Shown: positions 9,504 through 18,950, counted from the stretch's first letter. The stretch: DNA of 64,000 nt from JAGVSR01 sp963708775 (GCA_963708775.1 CAVPTI010000010.1:372001-436000), one strand, 5' to 3'. Numbers and translations: made by a program. Notes: generated by a model not told the origin, from the letters alone.

Positions 9504-10358
9504 TCAAGCCGCGCTAGCCGCAGACGCAGTCGCTGCCATCCGCTGCAGCAGTTCCTCCGTCAGCGCCCGCACCGCTTGTCCGACATGCCCCGGATACTTG
9601 GCGAAATAGGATCGGTCCTGGGTCCGGAACCGCGCTGCATCCTGCAGCGATTGCGCCCGCGGAACGACACCCGTGAAACAATTATTGTCTGGGTTCTCAG
9701 CGAGCCATTGGTGGTACTCGGCCTCTGTCGGCGAGGTCGTGTCGAACATGTTGACGATGACGCCAAGATTTTCAGCAAAACCCATCTCTGGGTTGAAGGC
9801 TTTGAAGCGGCGGAACACATCGAGCCCGCAAACCGAGACGTAATCGGCTTTTGTCGGTGAGATATGGAAATCGGACTCGCGAAGCCAGCTTTCCGTCAGC
9901 ACGGATAGCCCGGGCGGGCAATCGATCAGCACCACGTCGAAAACGCTGCGCACTTCAAGGAGCAACTGGGCGATGGCGGCCCTGAGCCGTGCGTGCAGCT
10001 GTTCCTTCGACACCTCGCGTTCGAACAAGGTCAGCTGCATGTCGCTCGGGATGAGGAAAACGGAGCGCGCGTCATCCACGTCGCCGACATCGCGGATCAC
10101 GACGCGCGACCAGTCCGGTGTTCCGCCCTGCAACACGCGGCCCACCAGATGATCGACGATCGTCAGACCTTCCGATTGCAGCCGATGTAAATTGGCGACC
10201 GAGGTCAACATGCTGGAGACGCTTGCCTGCGCGTCGCTGTCGATCACGAGTACATTCTTGCCGTGGTAGCACGACAGCGTCTCGGCAAGCGCCAGCACGA
10301 GCGTCGATTTCCCGACGCCGCCCTTGGTATTCATGACCGCAATTGTATTGCGCGGCAT
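9504..10358 (-). CDS. Orphan ParA/MinD-family P-loop ATPase
   Basis: This 284-residue deviant Walker A ATPase has KGGVGKST at residues 12-19, followed by VLVIDSDAQAS and VVLIDCPPGLSVLTES (Walker B region). These are ParA/Soj features. There is no ParB, no parS-like cluster and no DNA-binding helix-turn-helix at the N-terminus, so it is probably not the chromosomal segregation ParA. ParA-like proteins of this sort position plasmids, chemoreceptor arrays or other cargo. It is divergent from lemA, with about 220 bases between starts, and convergent with the tRNA gene. Confidence 0.88.
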   Translation of the reverse strand: MPRNTIAVMNTKGGVGKSTLVLALAETLSCYHGKNVLVIDSDAQASVSSMLTSVANLHRLQSEGLTIVDHLVGRVLQGGTPDWSRVVIRDVGDVDDARSVFLIPSDMQLTLFEREVSKEQLHARLRAAIAQLLLEVRSVFDVVLIDCPPGLSVLTESWLRESDFHISPTKADYVSVCGLDVFRRFKAFNPEMGFAENLGVIVNMFDTTSPTEAEYHQWLAENPDNNCFTGVVPRAQSLQDAARFRTQDRSYFAKYPGHVGQAVRALTEELLQRMAATASAASAA

Positions 10359-10579
10359 CGCGCGTTAACCCCACCCGTCATCGTCCCAGCCAAGGTAGCC
10401 AGGAAGCCGCGCCCCGCCAAGACATGTGCGGCCCGATTGTGGCGGTCTCGGGGTCACGGCAAGATTGCCAGCCAATCAGGGTCAAGGCACTGCGGAGCCG
10501 ACAGCTGCTTGGGCCTTGCCTTCGCGTGGCCTGCCGTTATGACCATGGGAAGTCAATTTGTCTGGAGGCCCTCCGCGCC

Positions 10580-11212
10580 ATGATTGTCTCGTCGTTTGCC
10601 CGGTCCAGCCGGTCACTTTTCCTGGCCTGCGTGCTCGCCGTCACGCTGCCGCTTGCCGGTTGCGGCGTCAACAACATCCCGACTTTTGAGCAGAACGCCA
10701 AGGCGGCGTGGTCGGAGGTCCTCAACACCTACAAAACCCGCACCGATCTCATCCCGAACCTGGTGGCGACCGTCAAAGGCTTCGCTGAGCAGGAGAAGAG
10801 TGTGCTGACCGAGGTGGTCGAAGCCCGCGCGAAGGCGACCAGCGCTCAGGTTCAGGTGCCGCCGGACATTCTCACCAATCCTGACGCGATGAAGACCTTC
10901 CAGGAGACACAAGCCCAGCTCGGTGGTGCCCTGGGCCGCCTCTTGGCCGTCGTCGAGCGTTATCCCGACATCAAGTCCGGCCAGAACTTCCTCGCACTCC
11001 AGAGCCAGCTCGAAGGCATCGAGAACAAGATCCGCATCGCGCGCAGCGACTACATCCAGGCGGTACGCCAGTACAACACCGAGATCACAACGATCCCCGG
11101 CCGCTGGTGGCGTGCGTTCGTTTATCCGGACAAGACGGAGATGGCCGCCTTCGACATTCCTGCCGACGAACAGAAGACGCCCAAGGTCGATTTCGGCACC
11201 GAAAAGAAGTGA
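10580..11212 (+). CDS. LemA family lipoprotein
   Basis: This 210-residue protein starts with a lipoprotein signal peptide (lipobox LPLAGC, Cys28). The LemA helical domain follows, with AWSEVLNTYKTRTDLIPNL, which is diagnostic, and VVERYPDIKS. The ATG at 10580 was preferred over further upstream codons because the signal peptide begins there. LemA proteins co-occur with TPM-domain proteins, as here with two downstream. Function is not established; envelope stress or membrane remodelling is often suggested. Confidence 0.92.
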   Translation: MIVSSFARSSRSLFLACVLAVTLPLAGCGVNNIPTFEQNAKAAWSEVLNTYKTRTDLIPNLVATVKGFAEQEKSVLTEVVEARAKATSAQVQVPPDILTNPDAMKTFQETQAQLGGALGRLLAVVERYPDIKSGQNFLALQSQLEGIENKIRIARSDYIQAVRQYNTEITTIPGRWWRAFVYPDKTEMAAFDIPADEQKTPKVDFGTEKK

Positions 11213-11282
11213 ACTGGAAAGCCACCTCTCCCTGCTGGGGGGAGAGGTGGCGTCTTCCCGTCTCCGCCATGGAGTGAAATCG

Positions 11283-12077
11283 GTGCGCGCGATCCTAACT
11301 GCGCTGGCACTCGTTTTGACGGTGCTCGTCTCTGGCATCGCGCCCACTTACGCCGCCGATCCGATCTTCCCGGCGCTCACAGGACGCATCGTCGACAACG
11401 CCAACCTGCTCACACCTGAAGACGAAGCCGAACTCGCCGCCACCTTGGCGTCACTCGAAGGCACGTCTTCCGATCAGCTGGCGATCGTAACGTTGCCGTC
11501 GCTGCAGGGCTTCACCATAGAAGACTTCGGCTACAAGCTCGGCCGCCACTGGGGCATTGGTCAGGCGGGGAAGGACAACGGCGTCCTGCTCATCGTTGCA
11601 CCGAACGAACGCAAGGTGCGCATTGAAGTCGGCAAGCGGCTCGAGCCCATCATGACCGATGCCATGAGCCGGATCATCATCGAAAACGCAATCCTGCCCG
11701 GCTTCCGCCGCGGCGACTTCGCCGGCGGCATCCGCGCCGGCGTGCGTGATATCAAGGATGTGCTGCTTGGCGATGCGGAAGCCGTTAAGCGGCGTGCGTT
11801 GGGAATGCATCAGGCGCCTGAAGTCGATTGGGTTGCCCTCCTCATCATCGCCATTTGGATCGCCATCGTCCTTTATTCGATCTACCAGCAGCAAAAGCAG
11901 GCCGGCCAATATCCGCAGTCGGCAGGTCGGACTGGACGCCGACGCTCGGGCCGCGATCGCGGCATTGTCATTCTCCCGGGCGGATCAGGCGGCTGGAGCG
12001 GAGGCGGCGGCGGGGGCGGCGGCTGGTCGGGCGGTGGCGGCACCTTCAGCGGCGGCGGCGCCTCGGGCGGCTGGTAG
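11283..12077 (+). CDS. Secreted TPM-domain (YgcG-like) membrane protein with Gly-rich tail
   Basis: This 264-residue protein starts at a GTG with GGAG eight bases upstream. It has a signal peptide (to about residue 24, ending TYAADP) and an extracytoplasmic TPM domain (about 30-160, with GRIVDNANLL and DNGVLLIVAPNERKVRIEVG). One transmembrane helix (WVALLIIAIWIAIVLYSIY) follows. The tail is Gly/Ser/Trp-rich and ends GGASGGW, as in the YgcG family. TPM domains are known as phosphatase-like or photosystem-repair modules; the bacterial role is unclear. It lies 70 bases after lemA and 21 bases before a second TPM gene. Confidence 0.88.
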   Translation: MRAILTALALVLTVLVSGIAPTYAADPIFPALTGRIVDNANLLTPEDEAELAATLASLEGTSSDQLAIVTLPSLQGFTIEDFGYKLGRHWGIGQAGKDNGVLLIVAPNERKVRIEVGKRLEPIMTDAMSRIIIENAILPGFRRGDFAGGIRAGVRDIKDVLLGDAEAVKRRALGMHQAPEVDWVALLIIAIWIAIVLYSIYQQQKQAGQYPQSAGRTGRRRSGRDRGIVILPGGSGGWSGGGGGGGGWSGGGGTFSGGGASGGW

Positions 12078-12098
12078 GGATCAAGGGGAACGAACGGC

Positions 12099-12716
12099 AT
12101 GGCCTTCATCTCGGACAAAGATCAGGCGCGCATCGGCGAGGCGATCGTCGCCGCCGAGCGGAAAACCTCCGGTGAGATCGTCACCGTGTTGAGCGGTGAA
12201 AGCGCCAGTTACCTGCACGTGCCCTTCCTATGGGCGGGACTGATTGCGCTTATCGTGCCCTGGCCGCTTGTCTTTTTCACTTGGTTGCCCGTTCAGACGA
12301 TCTACGTCGTCCAACTCGCCGTTTTCATGCTGATCCTGCTGCTCACGCTGCCACGGCGTGTGCGCTACGGCCTCGTGCCGCAGAGCGTGAAGCGCGAACG
12401 GGCTCACCGTCGCGCCGTCGAACAGTTCCTGGTCCAAAATCTTCACACCACTGCCGGTCGTACCGGGATACTGATCTACGTCTCGGTTGCCGAACGTTAT
12501 GCCGAGATTATTGCCGATACCGGCATCGACGCCAAAGTTCAAAAGGGCACTTGGCAGGCCATCGTCGATGATCTCACAGCGAACATTGCAGCCGGTAAAG
12601 CGGGAGATGGCTTCGTGCATGCGGTCGAGCGATCAGGGGATCTCCTCGCCAGTCACTTTCCGCCAGGCACGCGCGACCCAAACGAATTGCCCAATCATCT
12701 GATCATCATCGACTGA
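12099..12716 (+). CDS. Second TPM-domain membrane protein
   Basis: This 205-residue protein has an N-terminal segment (residues 1-35, IGEAIVAAERKTSGEIVTVL) that starts the TPM fold. Two transmembrane helices (about 42-86) interrupt it, and the rest of the TPM-like domain follows (GRTGILIYVSVAERYAEIIAD). This TPM-membrane-TPM layout recurs in proteins paired with LemA/YgcG modules. It starts 21 bases after the previous gene, so LemA-TPM-TPM is likely one operon. No function is established. Confidence 0.85.
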   Translation: MAFISDKDQARIGEAIVAAERKTSGEIVTVLSGESASYLHVPFLWAGLIALIVPWPLVFFTWLPVQTIYVVQLAVFMLILLLTLPRRVRYGLVPQSVKRERAHRRAVEQFLVQNLHTTAGRTGILIYVSVAERYAEIIADTGIDAKVQKGTWQAIVDDLTANIAAGKAGDGFVHAVERSGDLLASHFPPGTRDPNELPNHLIIID

Positions 12717-12743
12717 CATTCCGCGCACGAAGAGGAAACATCG

Positions 12744-14153
12744 ATGACAACCGCGTCCGCGATGCTCGATCCGGCGGCGACAAGAACGACGGAACGGGCA
12801 CCCCTGCGTGCCCTCGTGTCCTGGACGCTCTATGACTTCGCCGCGCAGCCCTACTACACGCTCGTGCTGACATTTCTCTTTGCGCCCTACTTCGCCAGTC
12901 ACGTTGTCGGCGACCCCGCGCTCGGACAAACGATCTGGGGCTACGGGGCCGCCGCCGCCAGCATCCTAATCGCAATAGGCAGCCCCTTCCTTGGCGCTTA
13001 TGCCGATGGTCGCGGACGACGCAAACCCTGGATCGCGGTCTTTGCCGTACTGCTCATCATCGGGCTCGCCACACTTTGGCTCGCGGTCCCCGGCGCACCT
13101 GCGCAAACGATTGCGCTCATCGTACTTGCGTTCATCGTCGCCACCGCCGCGGCTGAATTCTCATCCGTCTTTACCAACAGCATGATGCCGAGCCTCGTGC
13201 CTGCCTCCGCGCTGGGCCGGCTCTCCGGCATCGGCTGGGGCGTAGGTTATCTCGGCGGGCTGTTGAGCCTCGCACTCGTCGCAGGCCTCATCGTCAGCAA
13301 TCCGTCGACAGGCAAGACGCTGTTCGGCCTCGATCCGATCCTCACACTCGATACCGCGTCCCGCGAAGCAGATCGCCTTGTTGGACCCATTGCAGCGGTG
13401 TGGTTCGCGCTCTTCATGATCCCTTTTTTCCTGTTCGTGCCCGACGTGAAGCCAAAACCGTTGGCCCCCGGCGAAACGCGCCCTTCGCCCGCATCTCAGC
13501 TTTGGCAAACATTGAAGCAACTGCCCCAGAACCGCGATATGCTCTTCTTCCTCGTCGCACGCATGATCTACTCGGACGGCCTCTCCGCGATCTTTGCCTT
13601 TGGCGGCATCTACGGCACCGCTGTGTTCGGCTGGAGCGCCCTGGAACTCGGGCTATTCGGCATCATCCTCACGGCCACAGGCATGGTCGGCGCCGTTATT
13701 GGAGGTTTCCTCGACGACCGCGCCGGTGCCAAGACCGTAATACTTGTCTCGCTGGTCCTGCTGCTCATTGGCGCGCTGGGTATTCTGTCGGTCGATCAAA
13801 CGCACGTGCTCTACATGCTCGAGGTCCCGCAAAAAGCCGCCGCCTCAGCGCCCTTCTCATCCGTTGGCGAGCAGGTCTTCCTGGCCTTTGCACTGGTCGT
13901 CGGCCTCGTCGCCGCGCCTGTCCAGGCCGCAAGCCGTTCGCTCCTGGCGCGCCTTGCACCGCCCGACCAGATCACCCAGTACTTCGGCCTCTTCGCGTTC
14001 TCTGGCAAAGTGACCGCCTTCCTCGCGCCCTTTCTCGTCGCGACCGTCACGCTTGCCACGGACAGCCAGCGTCTAGGCATGTCCGCGATTGCTCTATTCC
14101 TCGTGGCCGGCATGCTTCTCATGCTGCCGGTACGCGAACCGCGAGCCCGTTGA
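12744..14153 (+). CDS. MFS transporter of the UMF1/Atg22-like family
   Basis: This 469-residue protein has about 12 predicted membrane helices. The opening WTLYDFAAQPYYTLV and the following AYADGRGRRKPWI loop match the UMF1 (Atg22-like) branch of the major facilitator superfamily, whose bacterial substrates are unknown. The larger insertions include a hydrophilic central loop (about residues 215-255). It begins 28 bases after the second TPM gene and may be co-transcribed with it. It is more likely an efflux or amino-acid-type permease than a sugar carrier, but that is a guess. Confidence 0.87.
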   Translation: MTTASAMLDPAATRTTERAPLRALVSWTLYDFAAQPYYTLVLTFLFAPYFASHVVGDPALGQTIWGYGAAAASILIAIGSPFLGAYADGRGRRKPWIAVFAVLLIIGLATLWLAVPGAPAQTIALIVLAFIVATAAAEFSSVFTNSMMPSLVPASALGRLSGIGWGVGYLGGLLSLALVAGLIVSNPSTGKTLFGLDPILTLDTASREADRLVGPIAAVWFALFMIPFFLFVPDVKPKPLAPGETRPSPASQLWQTLKQLPQNRDMLFFLVARMIYSDGLSAIFAFGGIYGTAVFGWSALELGLFGIILTATGMVGAVIGGFLDDRAGAKTVILVSLVLLLIGALGILSVDQTHVLYMLEVPQKAAASAPFSSVGEQVFLAFALVVGLVAAPVQAASRSLLARLAPPDQITQYFGLFAFSGKVTAFLAPFLVATVTLATDSQRLGMSAIALFLVAGMLLMLPVREPRAR

Positions 14154-14333
14154 AGGTAAACGGGAAATCGTTTGCGCTGGATAAGCTGGCCAATGGAGCC
14201 GGTGCGCCCGCAGCGAGCCTTGACAGCGATGTAAGGCCGCGCGCATCGTCCGGCCAAATTTCATCCCCGGGTCATCTTTGTGCGCCGCGCGCGCACCACT
14301 GTCCCGAAGCGACGAGGCTTGAAAGTGGAACCG

Positions 14334-15314
14334 ATGACCGATCGTCCCGCCCCGACAATCGTCCGCACCTACCTGAAGTTCGAGACACCCATCGCGGAAC
14401 TCGAGCGCAAGGTGCAGGAATTGCGAGCGCTTGAGGGCTCTGAAACCGCGGTCAACATCGCCGACGAAATCAAAAAGCTGGAGCAGAAGGCCCACGCCGC
14501 CCTTGCTGAAACCTATGCCAAGCTGACCCCGTGGCAGAAGACGGAAGTAGCCCGCCATCCCGAGCGCCCGCATTGCCTCGACTACGTCGCCGACTTGATC
14601 GAAGATTTCACACCGCTCGCAGGTGACCGCTACTTCGGCGAAGACGAGGCCATCGTAGGCGGCCTCGGCACGTTCCGCGGCCGCTCCGTCATGATCATCG
14701 GCCACGAAAAAGGATCTGATACAGAAAGCCGCCTGCGCCACAACTTCGGAATGGCCAAGCCTGAGGGCTATCGTAAGGCCGTCCGCTTGATGGAAATGGC
14801 CGATCGATTCCAGATGCCAGTCATCACGCTTTGCGATACCGCCGGCGCCTACCCTGGCGTCGATGCCGAACAGCGCGGACAAGCCGAAGCCATTGCGCGA
14901 TCGACCGATACATGCCTGGCCATCGGCGTGCCGCTTATCGCTGTCATCATAGGCGAGGGCGGATCAGGCGGCGCCGTGGCCATTGCCACCGCCAACCGCA
15001 TTCTCATGCTGGAACATTCAATCTACACGGTCGCCTCCCCCGAAGCGGCCGCCTCGATCCTCTGGCGTGACAGCTCCAAGGCGATCGACGCCGCGACCAG
15101 CATGAAAATTACGGCCCAGGATCTCGAAGCCCTCGGCGTGATCGACACGGTTGTGAGGGAACCCGTCGGCGGCGCTCACCGCGATCGCCCGATGATGATG
15201 AAGCGTGTTGCCGACGCCATCGCCAAGGCGCTTGCGGAATTCGATGGCAAAAGCCCCGCCGAAATTCGCCGCCAGCGTCAGGACCGGTTCCTTGAAATTG
15301 GCCGCTCACTTTGA
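14334..15314 (+). CDS. accA: Acetyl-CoA carboxylase carboxyltransferase subunit alpha
   Basis: AccA is the alpha subunit of the carboxyltransferase that moves the carboxyl group from carboxybiotin to acetyl-CoA, giving malonyl-CoA for fatty acid synthesis. The product is 326 residues, as usual for the family. It shows the N-terminal coiled segment LERKVQELRALEGSE, then MIIGHEKGSDTESRLRHNFG, and the oxyanion-hole region IGEGGSGGAVAIATANR. The ATG at 14334 (MTDRPAPTIV) fits the family better than the GTG at 14280. It stands alone, separate from accD as is common. Confidence 0.95.
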   Translation: MTDRPAPTIVRTYLKFETPIAELERKVQELRALEGSETAVNIADEIKKLEQKAHAALAETYAKLTPWQKTEVARHPERPHCLDYVADLIEDFTPLAGDRYFGEDEAIVGGLGTFRGRSVMIIGHEKGSDTESRLRHNFGMAKPEGYRKAVRLMEMADRFQMPVITLCDTAGAYPGVDAEQRGQAEAIARSTDTCLAIGVPLIAVIIGEGGSGGAVAIATANRILMLEHSIYTVASPEAAASILWRDSSKAIDAATSMKITAQDLEALGVIDTVVREPVGGAHRDRPMMMKRVADAIAKALAEFDGKSPAEIRRQRQDRFLEIGRSL

Positions 15315-15560
15315 GGCTCGCCAAGGCGCGATGGTCTCGACGCGGGACGGAGCGGGTACCGATGTTCTCCAAGTCGTTGTTAACGCTGACAACTCGCGCC
15401 TCACCTGTGCCGTATTCCCGGTGCCCTATGCAGATCTTGAATGGCGGAGTTACGCCAAATTCTCGAGTGCGGTCCAACTTGTTAGAGAAGTATTAACCTT
15501 CTCAAACAGATGGTGATTTGTTCGAGGGTTTGCCAAGGCGCGGCAGAACGATCAGGTGGG

Positions 15561-16652
15561 ATGGCCCAAGCCAACCAGGATGGGGACGTGAGGTCGAGAC
15601 GCTGGTTTGCAGCAGTTCTGACATCCGCAGCGATCGCGCTTGCGGGCTGTGGAAGTGCGCCGGAACTCATTCCAGCCGAGCAGCCGTTGCCGAAAGAAAC
15701 GCTGGATCTGATCGGCAAAAAAGGCATGCAGCCCGGGATGCCGATCTTCGTCCGCATCTTCAAGGAAGAGTCGGAACTCGAAGTCTGGAAAGCGCGCGAA
15801 GACGGCCGCTTCTATCATTTCAAGACGTACCCGATCTGCAACTGGTCCGGCGAGATCGGCCCCAAGATCAAGAAGGGTGACAAGCAGGCACCCGAGGGGT
15901 TCTACGCCGTCGGCCCAAAGCAGATGAAGCCGGACTCGAACTATCACGTCGCCTTCAATCTCGGGTTCCCCAACGCTTATGACCGGTCGCACGACCGGAC
16001 CGGCGAATACCTGATGATCCATGGCAAGTGCAAATCGGCCGGCTGCTACGCGATGACTGACGCGCTGGCAGAAGAAATCTATGCGCTCGCTCGCGATGCC
16101 TTCCGCAACGGCCAAACCGCCTTTGAGGTGCACGCATTCCCGTTCCGCATGACGGACGAAAAGCTCGCGCGCTTCAAAGGTCAAAAGAACTATTCCTTCT
16201 GGGCGATGATTAAGCCGGGCTATGATTTCTTCGAAACATATCGCGTGCCGCCGTCGATTGCGGTCTGTGAACGCAAGTACGTCGTTGGCGTCACCCTGCC
16301 GGCCACGGGCCGCATCGATCCGCAAGGCGCTTGTCCCCGTTTCCAGAAACAGGAACTGACACCTTTCGTACCGAACCAGTTGGATCAGCAGATCGCTAAT
16401 CAAAAGGGCTCGCTCGTACCGGGTGCAAAAGCCCGCGAAGCCACCGCGCTCGCATGGTCCGACGGCGAAGCGCCCGCGCCTAAGCCTGTGGCTGCTCCCG
16501 CGACGGCCGCGACGGGGTCGATTGCGAACCCGTCCCCCGCCGCACTTCCCGCCGCATCGCATCTTGCCGCGGAGCCAGTCCCCGTCGTGCGCAAGAAAAC
16601 CGCTAAAAAACCTTTCGAGGTTCCGGCATCACTCGGGTTGAACGCGCCCTGA
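15561..16652 (+). CDS. YafK-type L,D-transpeptidase-fold lipoprotein (tandem copy 1)
   Basis: This 363-residue predicted lipoprotein (lipobox AIALAGC, Cys30) has a YkuD/YafK-type L,D-transpeptidase catalytic domain at about 55-235. The key motif is HGKCKSAGCYAMTD with His154 and putative catalytic Cys162. The conserved block TYPICNWSGEIGPK is shared with the two downstream paralogues. A Pro/Ala-rich C-terminal tail (about 300-363) follows. YafK/DpaA relatives act on peptidoglycan-lipoprotein bonds or make 3-3 crosslinks; the exact activity here is unknown. ATG at 15561 has AGG seven bases upstream. Confidence 0.87.
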   Translation: MAQANQDGDVRSRRWFAAVLTSAAIALAGCGSAPELIPAEQPLPKETLDLIGKKGMQPGMPIFVRIFKEESELEVWKAREDGRFYHFKTYPICNWSGEIGPKIKKGDKQAPEGFYAVGPKQMKPDSNYHVAFNLGFPNAYDRSHDRTGEYLMIHGKCKSAGCYAMTDALAEEIYALARDAFRNGQTAFEVHAFPFRMTDEKLARFKGQKNYSFWAMIKPGYDFFETYRVPPSIAVCERKYVVGVTLPATGRIDPQGACPRFQKQELTPFVPNQLDQQIANQKGSLVPGAKAREATALAWSDGEAPAPKPVAAPATAATGSIANPSPAALPAASHLAAEPVPVVRKKTAKKPFEVPASLGLNAP

Positions 16653-16708
16653 CGCGCGCCATCTGACAACTCGAGGTCGCAATGCGATAACCGGGTGGAA
16701 GGAACGAG

Positions 16709-17584
16709 ATGGCCAAGGCGAACACCCCGCAGAAGCGCCGGAGGACCGGTCTCACCGGTCTTGTCCTGCTCGCTCTGATTGTCGTGGCGGCGGCCGCCAT
16801 CGCTTTCATGCCGGCACCGGTGCGCGACGACTACATGATATCGCTCCAGCGCCAATATCGCGTCTGGCTCGCCTCAACCGGTCAGGCGATGCCCGGCACG
16901 CCCGATCTGACGCGGCTGGACGAGCGACTGCGCGAAAAGGGCATGGCGCTCGGCACGCCGATACTGATGCGCGTATTCAAGCGCGAGTTCGAACTCGAAC
17001 TGTGGATGCTGAAGGATGGTCGCTACGAACTCTTTGCGACGTATCCCATCTGCAAATGGTCCGGCCGGCTGGGACCTAAGCTCCAGACCGGTGATCGCCA
17101 GTCGCCGGAAGGCTTCTATACGGTCGACAAGACGGCGCTCAATCCGAACAGCCGCTGGCATCGCTCCTTCAATCTGGGCTTCCCGAACGCCTACGATCGC
17201 TCGCACGGCCGCACAGGGTCGTTCCTGATGGTCCACGGGGGCTGCGGCTCAATCGGCTGCTATGCCATGACCAATCCCGTCATCGAAGAGATCTGGGCCA
17301 TCGTCACCCGGGCGCTGGAAGGAGGGCAGCAGCGCTTCCAGGTGCAGGTCTACCCCTTTCGCATGACGGACCAGAATATCGCCCGCTACCATGGTGAACG
17401 CTGGCATCAGTTCTGGTCGGATCTCAAAACTGGCTATGATCACTTCGAGCGCGATCGCCTGCCACCCTCGGTCAGCGCCTGCGATAAGCGCTACGCCTTC
17501 ACGTCGGGAACGAAGACTGGCGACGTCACCGGCCCCATCACCGCCCAGTGCGCCCCGAGCAAATCCACCGCTGCATTGAACTGA
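16709..17584 (+). CDS. YafK-type L,D-transpeptidase-fold membrane-anchored protein (tandem copy 2)
   Basis: This 291-residue paralogue has a basic N-terminus and one uncleaved-looking transmembrane anchor (about 14-34). The L,D-transpeptidase fold follows, with HGGCGSIGCYAMTN (His176, putative catalytic Cys184). It shares TYPICKWSGRLGPK, RSFNLGFPNAYDRSHGRTG and VYPFRMTD with its neighbours. It has no extended tail. It starts 56 bases after copy 1 on the same strand. Confidence 0.87.
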   Translation: MAKANTPQKRRRTGLTGLVLLALIVVAAAAIAFMPAPVRDDYMISLQRQYRVWLASTGQAMPGTPDLTRLDERLREKGMALGTPILMRVFKREFELELWMLKDGRYELFATYPICKWSGRLGPKLQTGDRQSPEGFYTVDKTALNPNSRWHRSFNLGFPNAYDRSHGRTGSFLMVHGGCGSIGCYAMTNPVIEEIWAIVTRALEGGQQRFQVQVYPFRMTDQNIARYHGERWHQFWSDLKTGYDHFERDRLPPSVSACDKRYAFTSGTKTGDVTGPITAQCAPSKSTAALN

Positions 17585-17726
17585 TGTGCACCAAGGGCGT
17601 TGCAGCACCACACGGGGTGGAAAAGTCCTCACCATAAAAGAGATGCGACCTCCGGCGGTTGCCAGAGGCACCCCTGACCGTCTAGGGTGAACACTGGGTC
17701 GAGGTTCAACGTTGTAGAGTGGTCCG

Positions 17727-18950
17727 TTGCCTTTTGCTCGAACATTCAATCGCTTGTCTGGCACGTTGCGCGGCCGGCGATGCATCGCAGCTGGTGCCCT
17801 GCTTGCTGCTGCCGCAGCCACGAGTAGCGCGTATGCGCTGTCCATCGAATTGAAGGATGCCGCGCCTGACCGGGTGGATCGCCAGCGCGCCGCCGCAGTC
17901 GGCCGCTTGCCCCTTCCCGGAACGCCGGACGTTTCGAAAACCGCCGAGCGCCTCGCCGCCAAGGGCTTCGCCTCCGGTGCACCCCTCCTCATCCGCATCT
18001 TCAAGGCCGAGTCCGAACTTGAGCTCTGGATGGAGAAGGACGGCCGCTACGAACTCTTCGCCACCTATCCCATCTGCCATTGGTCCGGCACGCTCGGTCC
18101 CAAGCAGCGTGAAGGCGACAAGCAGACGCCCGAAGGCTTCTACACGATCACGTCCCGCCAGCTGCATCATGTCGGGCGCTGGCCGCGGTCGCTCAACCTC
18201 GGCTTTCCCAACGCCTTCGATCAGGCAATGGGCCGCTCCGGTTCCTATATTCTCGTGCACGGCGGCTGTTCGTCGGTCGGATGCTTCGCGATGACGAATC
18301 CGGTCATTGCCGAGGTCTACGGACTTGCCGCTGCTGCCTTGCGCGGCGGTCAGCGCCACATCCCAACGCACGTTTTCCCGTTCCGCATGACGGACGCGAA
18401 CTTGGTCAAGAATGCGGACAGCGAATGGTCTGGCTTCTGGGCCAACTTGAAACAGGGCTACGACAGCTTCGAGAGAACCCGCCAGCCGCCACGCGTCAGC
18501 GTGTGCGAGAGTCGCTATCACATTCAAGATGCAAGCCCGCCGGAGGCGGGCCTCCAAAACCCTTTAGCCGTGTGCGGCGTGACAGCCGCCGCCCTCCGCT
18601 CCTCGGATCCATCCGCGTCGCTTGTCCCGATCGAAGCCCCGGCGAAGGCGGATCCGAACCTGTCACTGCCAGCATCGGTCCCGCCCCCGCCACAACAGGC
18701 AGCCTCGGACCCACTGGTCCAGGCGTCCGCGGAGACCAGCACGGCAGAGCAGACGTTCGAACTGGTGCCCAACCTCAACCCGCCGCCTCTGCCGAAGGAA
18801 ACGGCAGCATTGCGCAGGGTGGAAAGACCTCCGTGCAGCTTGGCGAGACCAAGTTGCCGGAAGTTCGTCGCGCTGAGGACAGGTAAGCCGACGCGCATGG
18901 CAGACGTCCGGGCGCGTAAAGCCGCGCGCTCCGCGTCTCGAACACCGTAA
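17727..18950 (+). CDS. YafK-type L,D-transpeptidase-fold secreted protein with Pro-rich tail (tandem copy 3)
   Basis: This 407-residue paralogue begins at a TTG with a signal peptide (about 1-38, ending SSAYA). No ATG or GTG lies between it and the mature domain. The catalytic block is HGGCSSVGCFAMTN (His178, putative Cys186). The tail after about residue 285 is Ala/Pro/Ser-rich and low in complexity. The last 45 residues are Arg-rich and less convincing, so an undetected frame shift near 18820 is possible. An alternative frame there also stays open, to a stop at 18886. It lies 142 bases after copy 2. Confidence 0.82.
   Translation: MPFARTFNRLSGTLRGRRCIAAGALLAAAAATSSAYALSIELKDAAPDRVDRQRAAAVGRLPLPGTPDVSKTAERLAAKGFASGAPLLIRIFKAESELELWMEKDGRYELFATYPICHWSGTLGPKQREGDKQTPEGFYTITSRQLHHVGRWPRSLNLGFPNAFDQAMGRSGSYILVHGGCSSVGCFAMTNPVIAEVYGLAAAALRGGQRHIPTHVFPFRMTDANLVKNADSEWSGFWANLKQGYDSFERTRQPPRVSVCESRYHIQDASPPEAGLQNPLAVCGVTAAALRSSDPSASLVPIEAPAKADPNLSLPASVPPPPQQAASDPLVQASAETSTAEQTFELVPNLNPPPLPKETAALRRVERPPCSLARPSCRKFVALRTGKPTRMADVRARKAARSASRTP

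Noticed and set aside
10923..11282. Extension of the first TPM gene upstream into lemA in another frame
   Set aside because: The open frame crosses lemA, but a GTG with a good ribosome-binding site and signal peptide at 11283 is the natural start.
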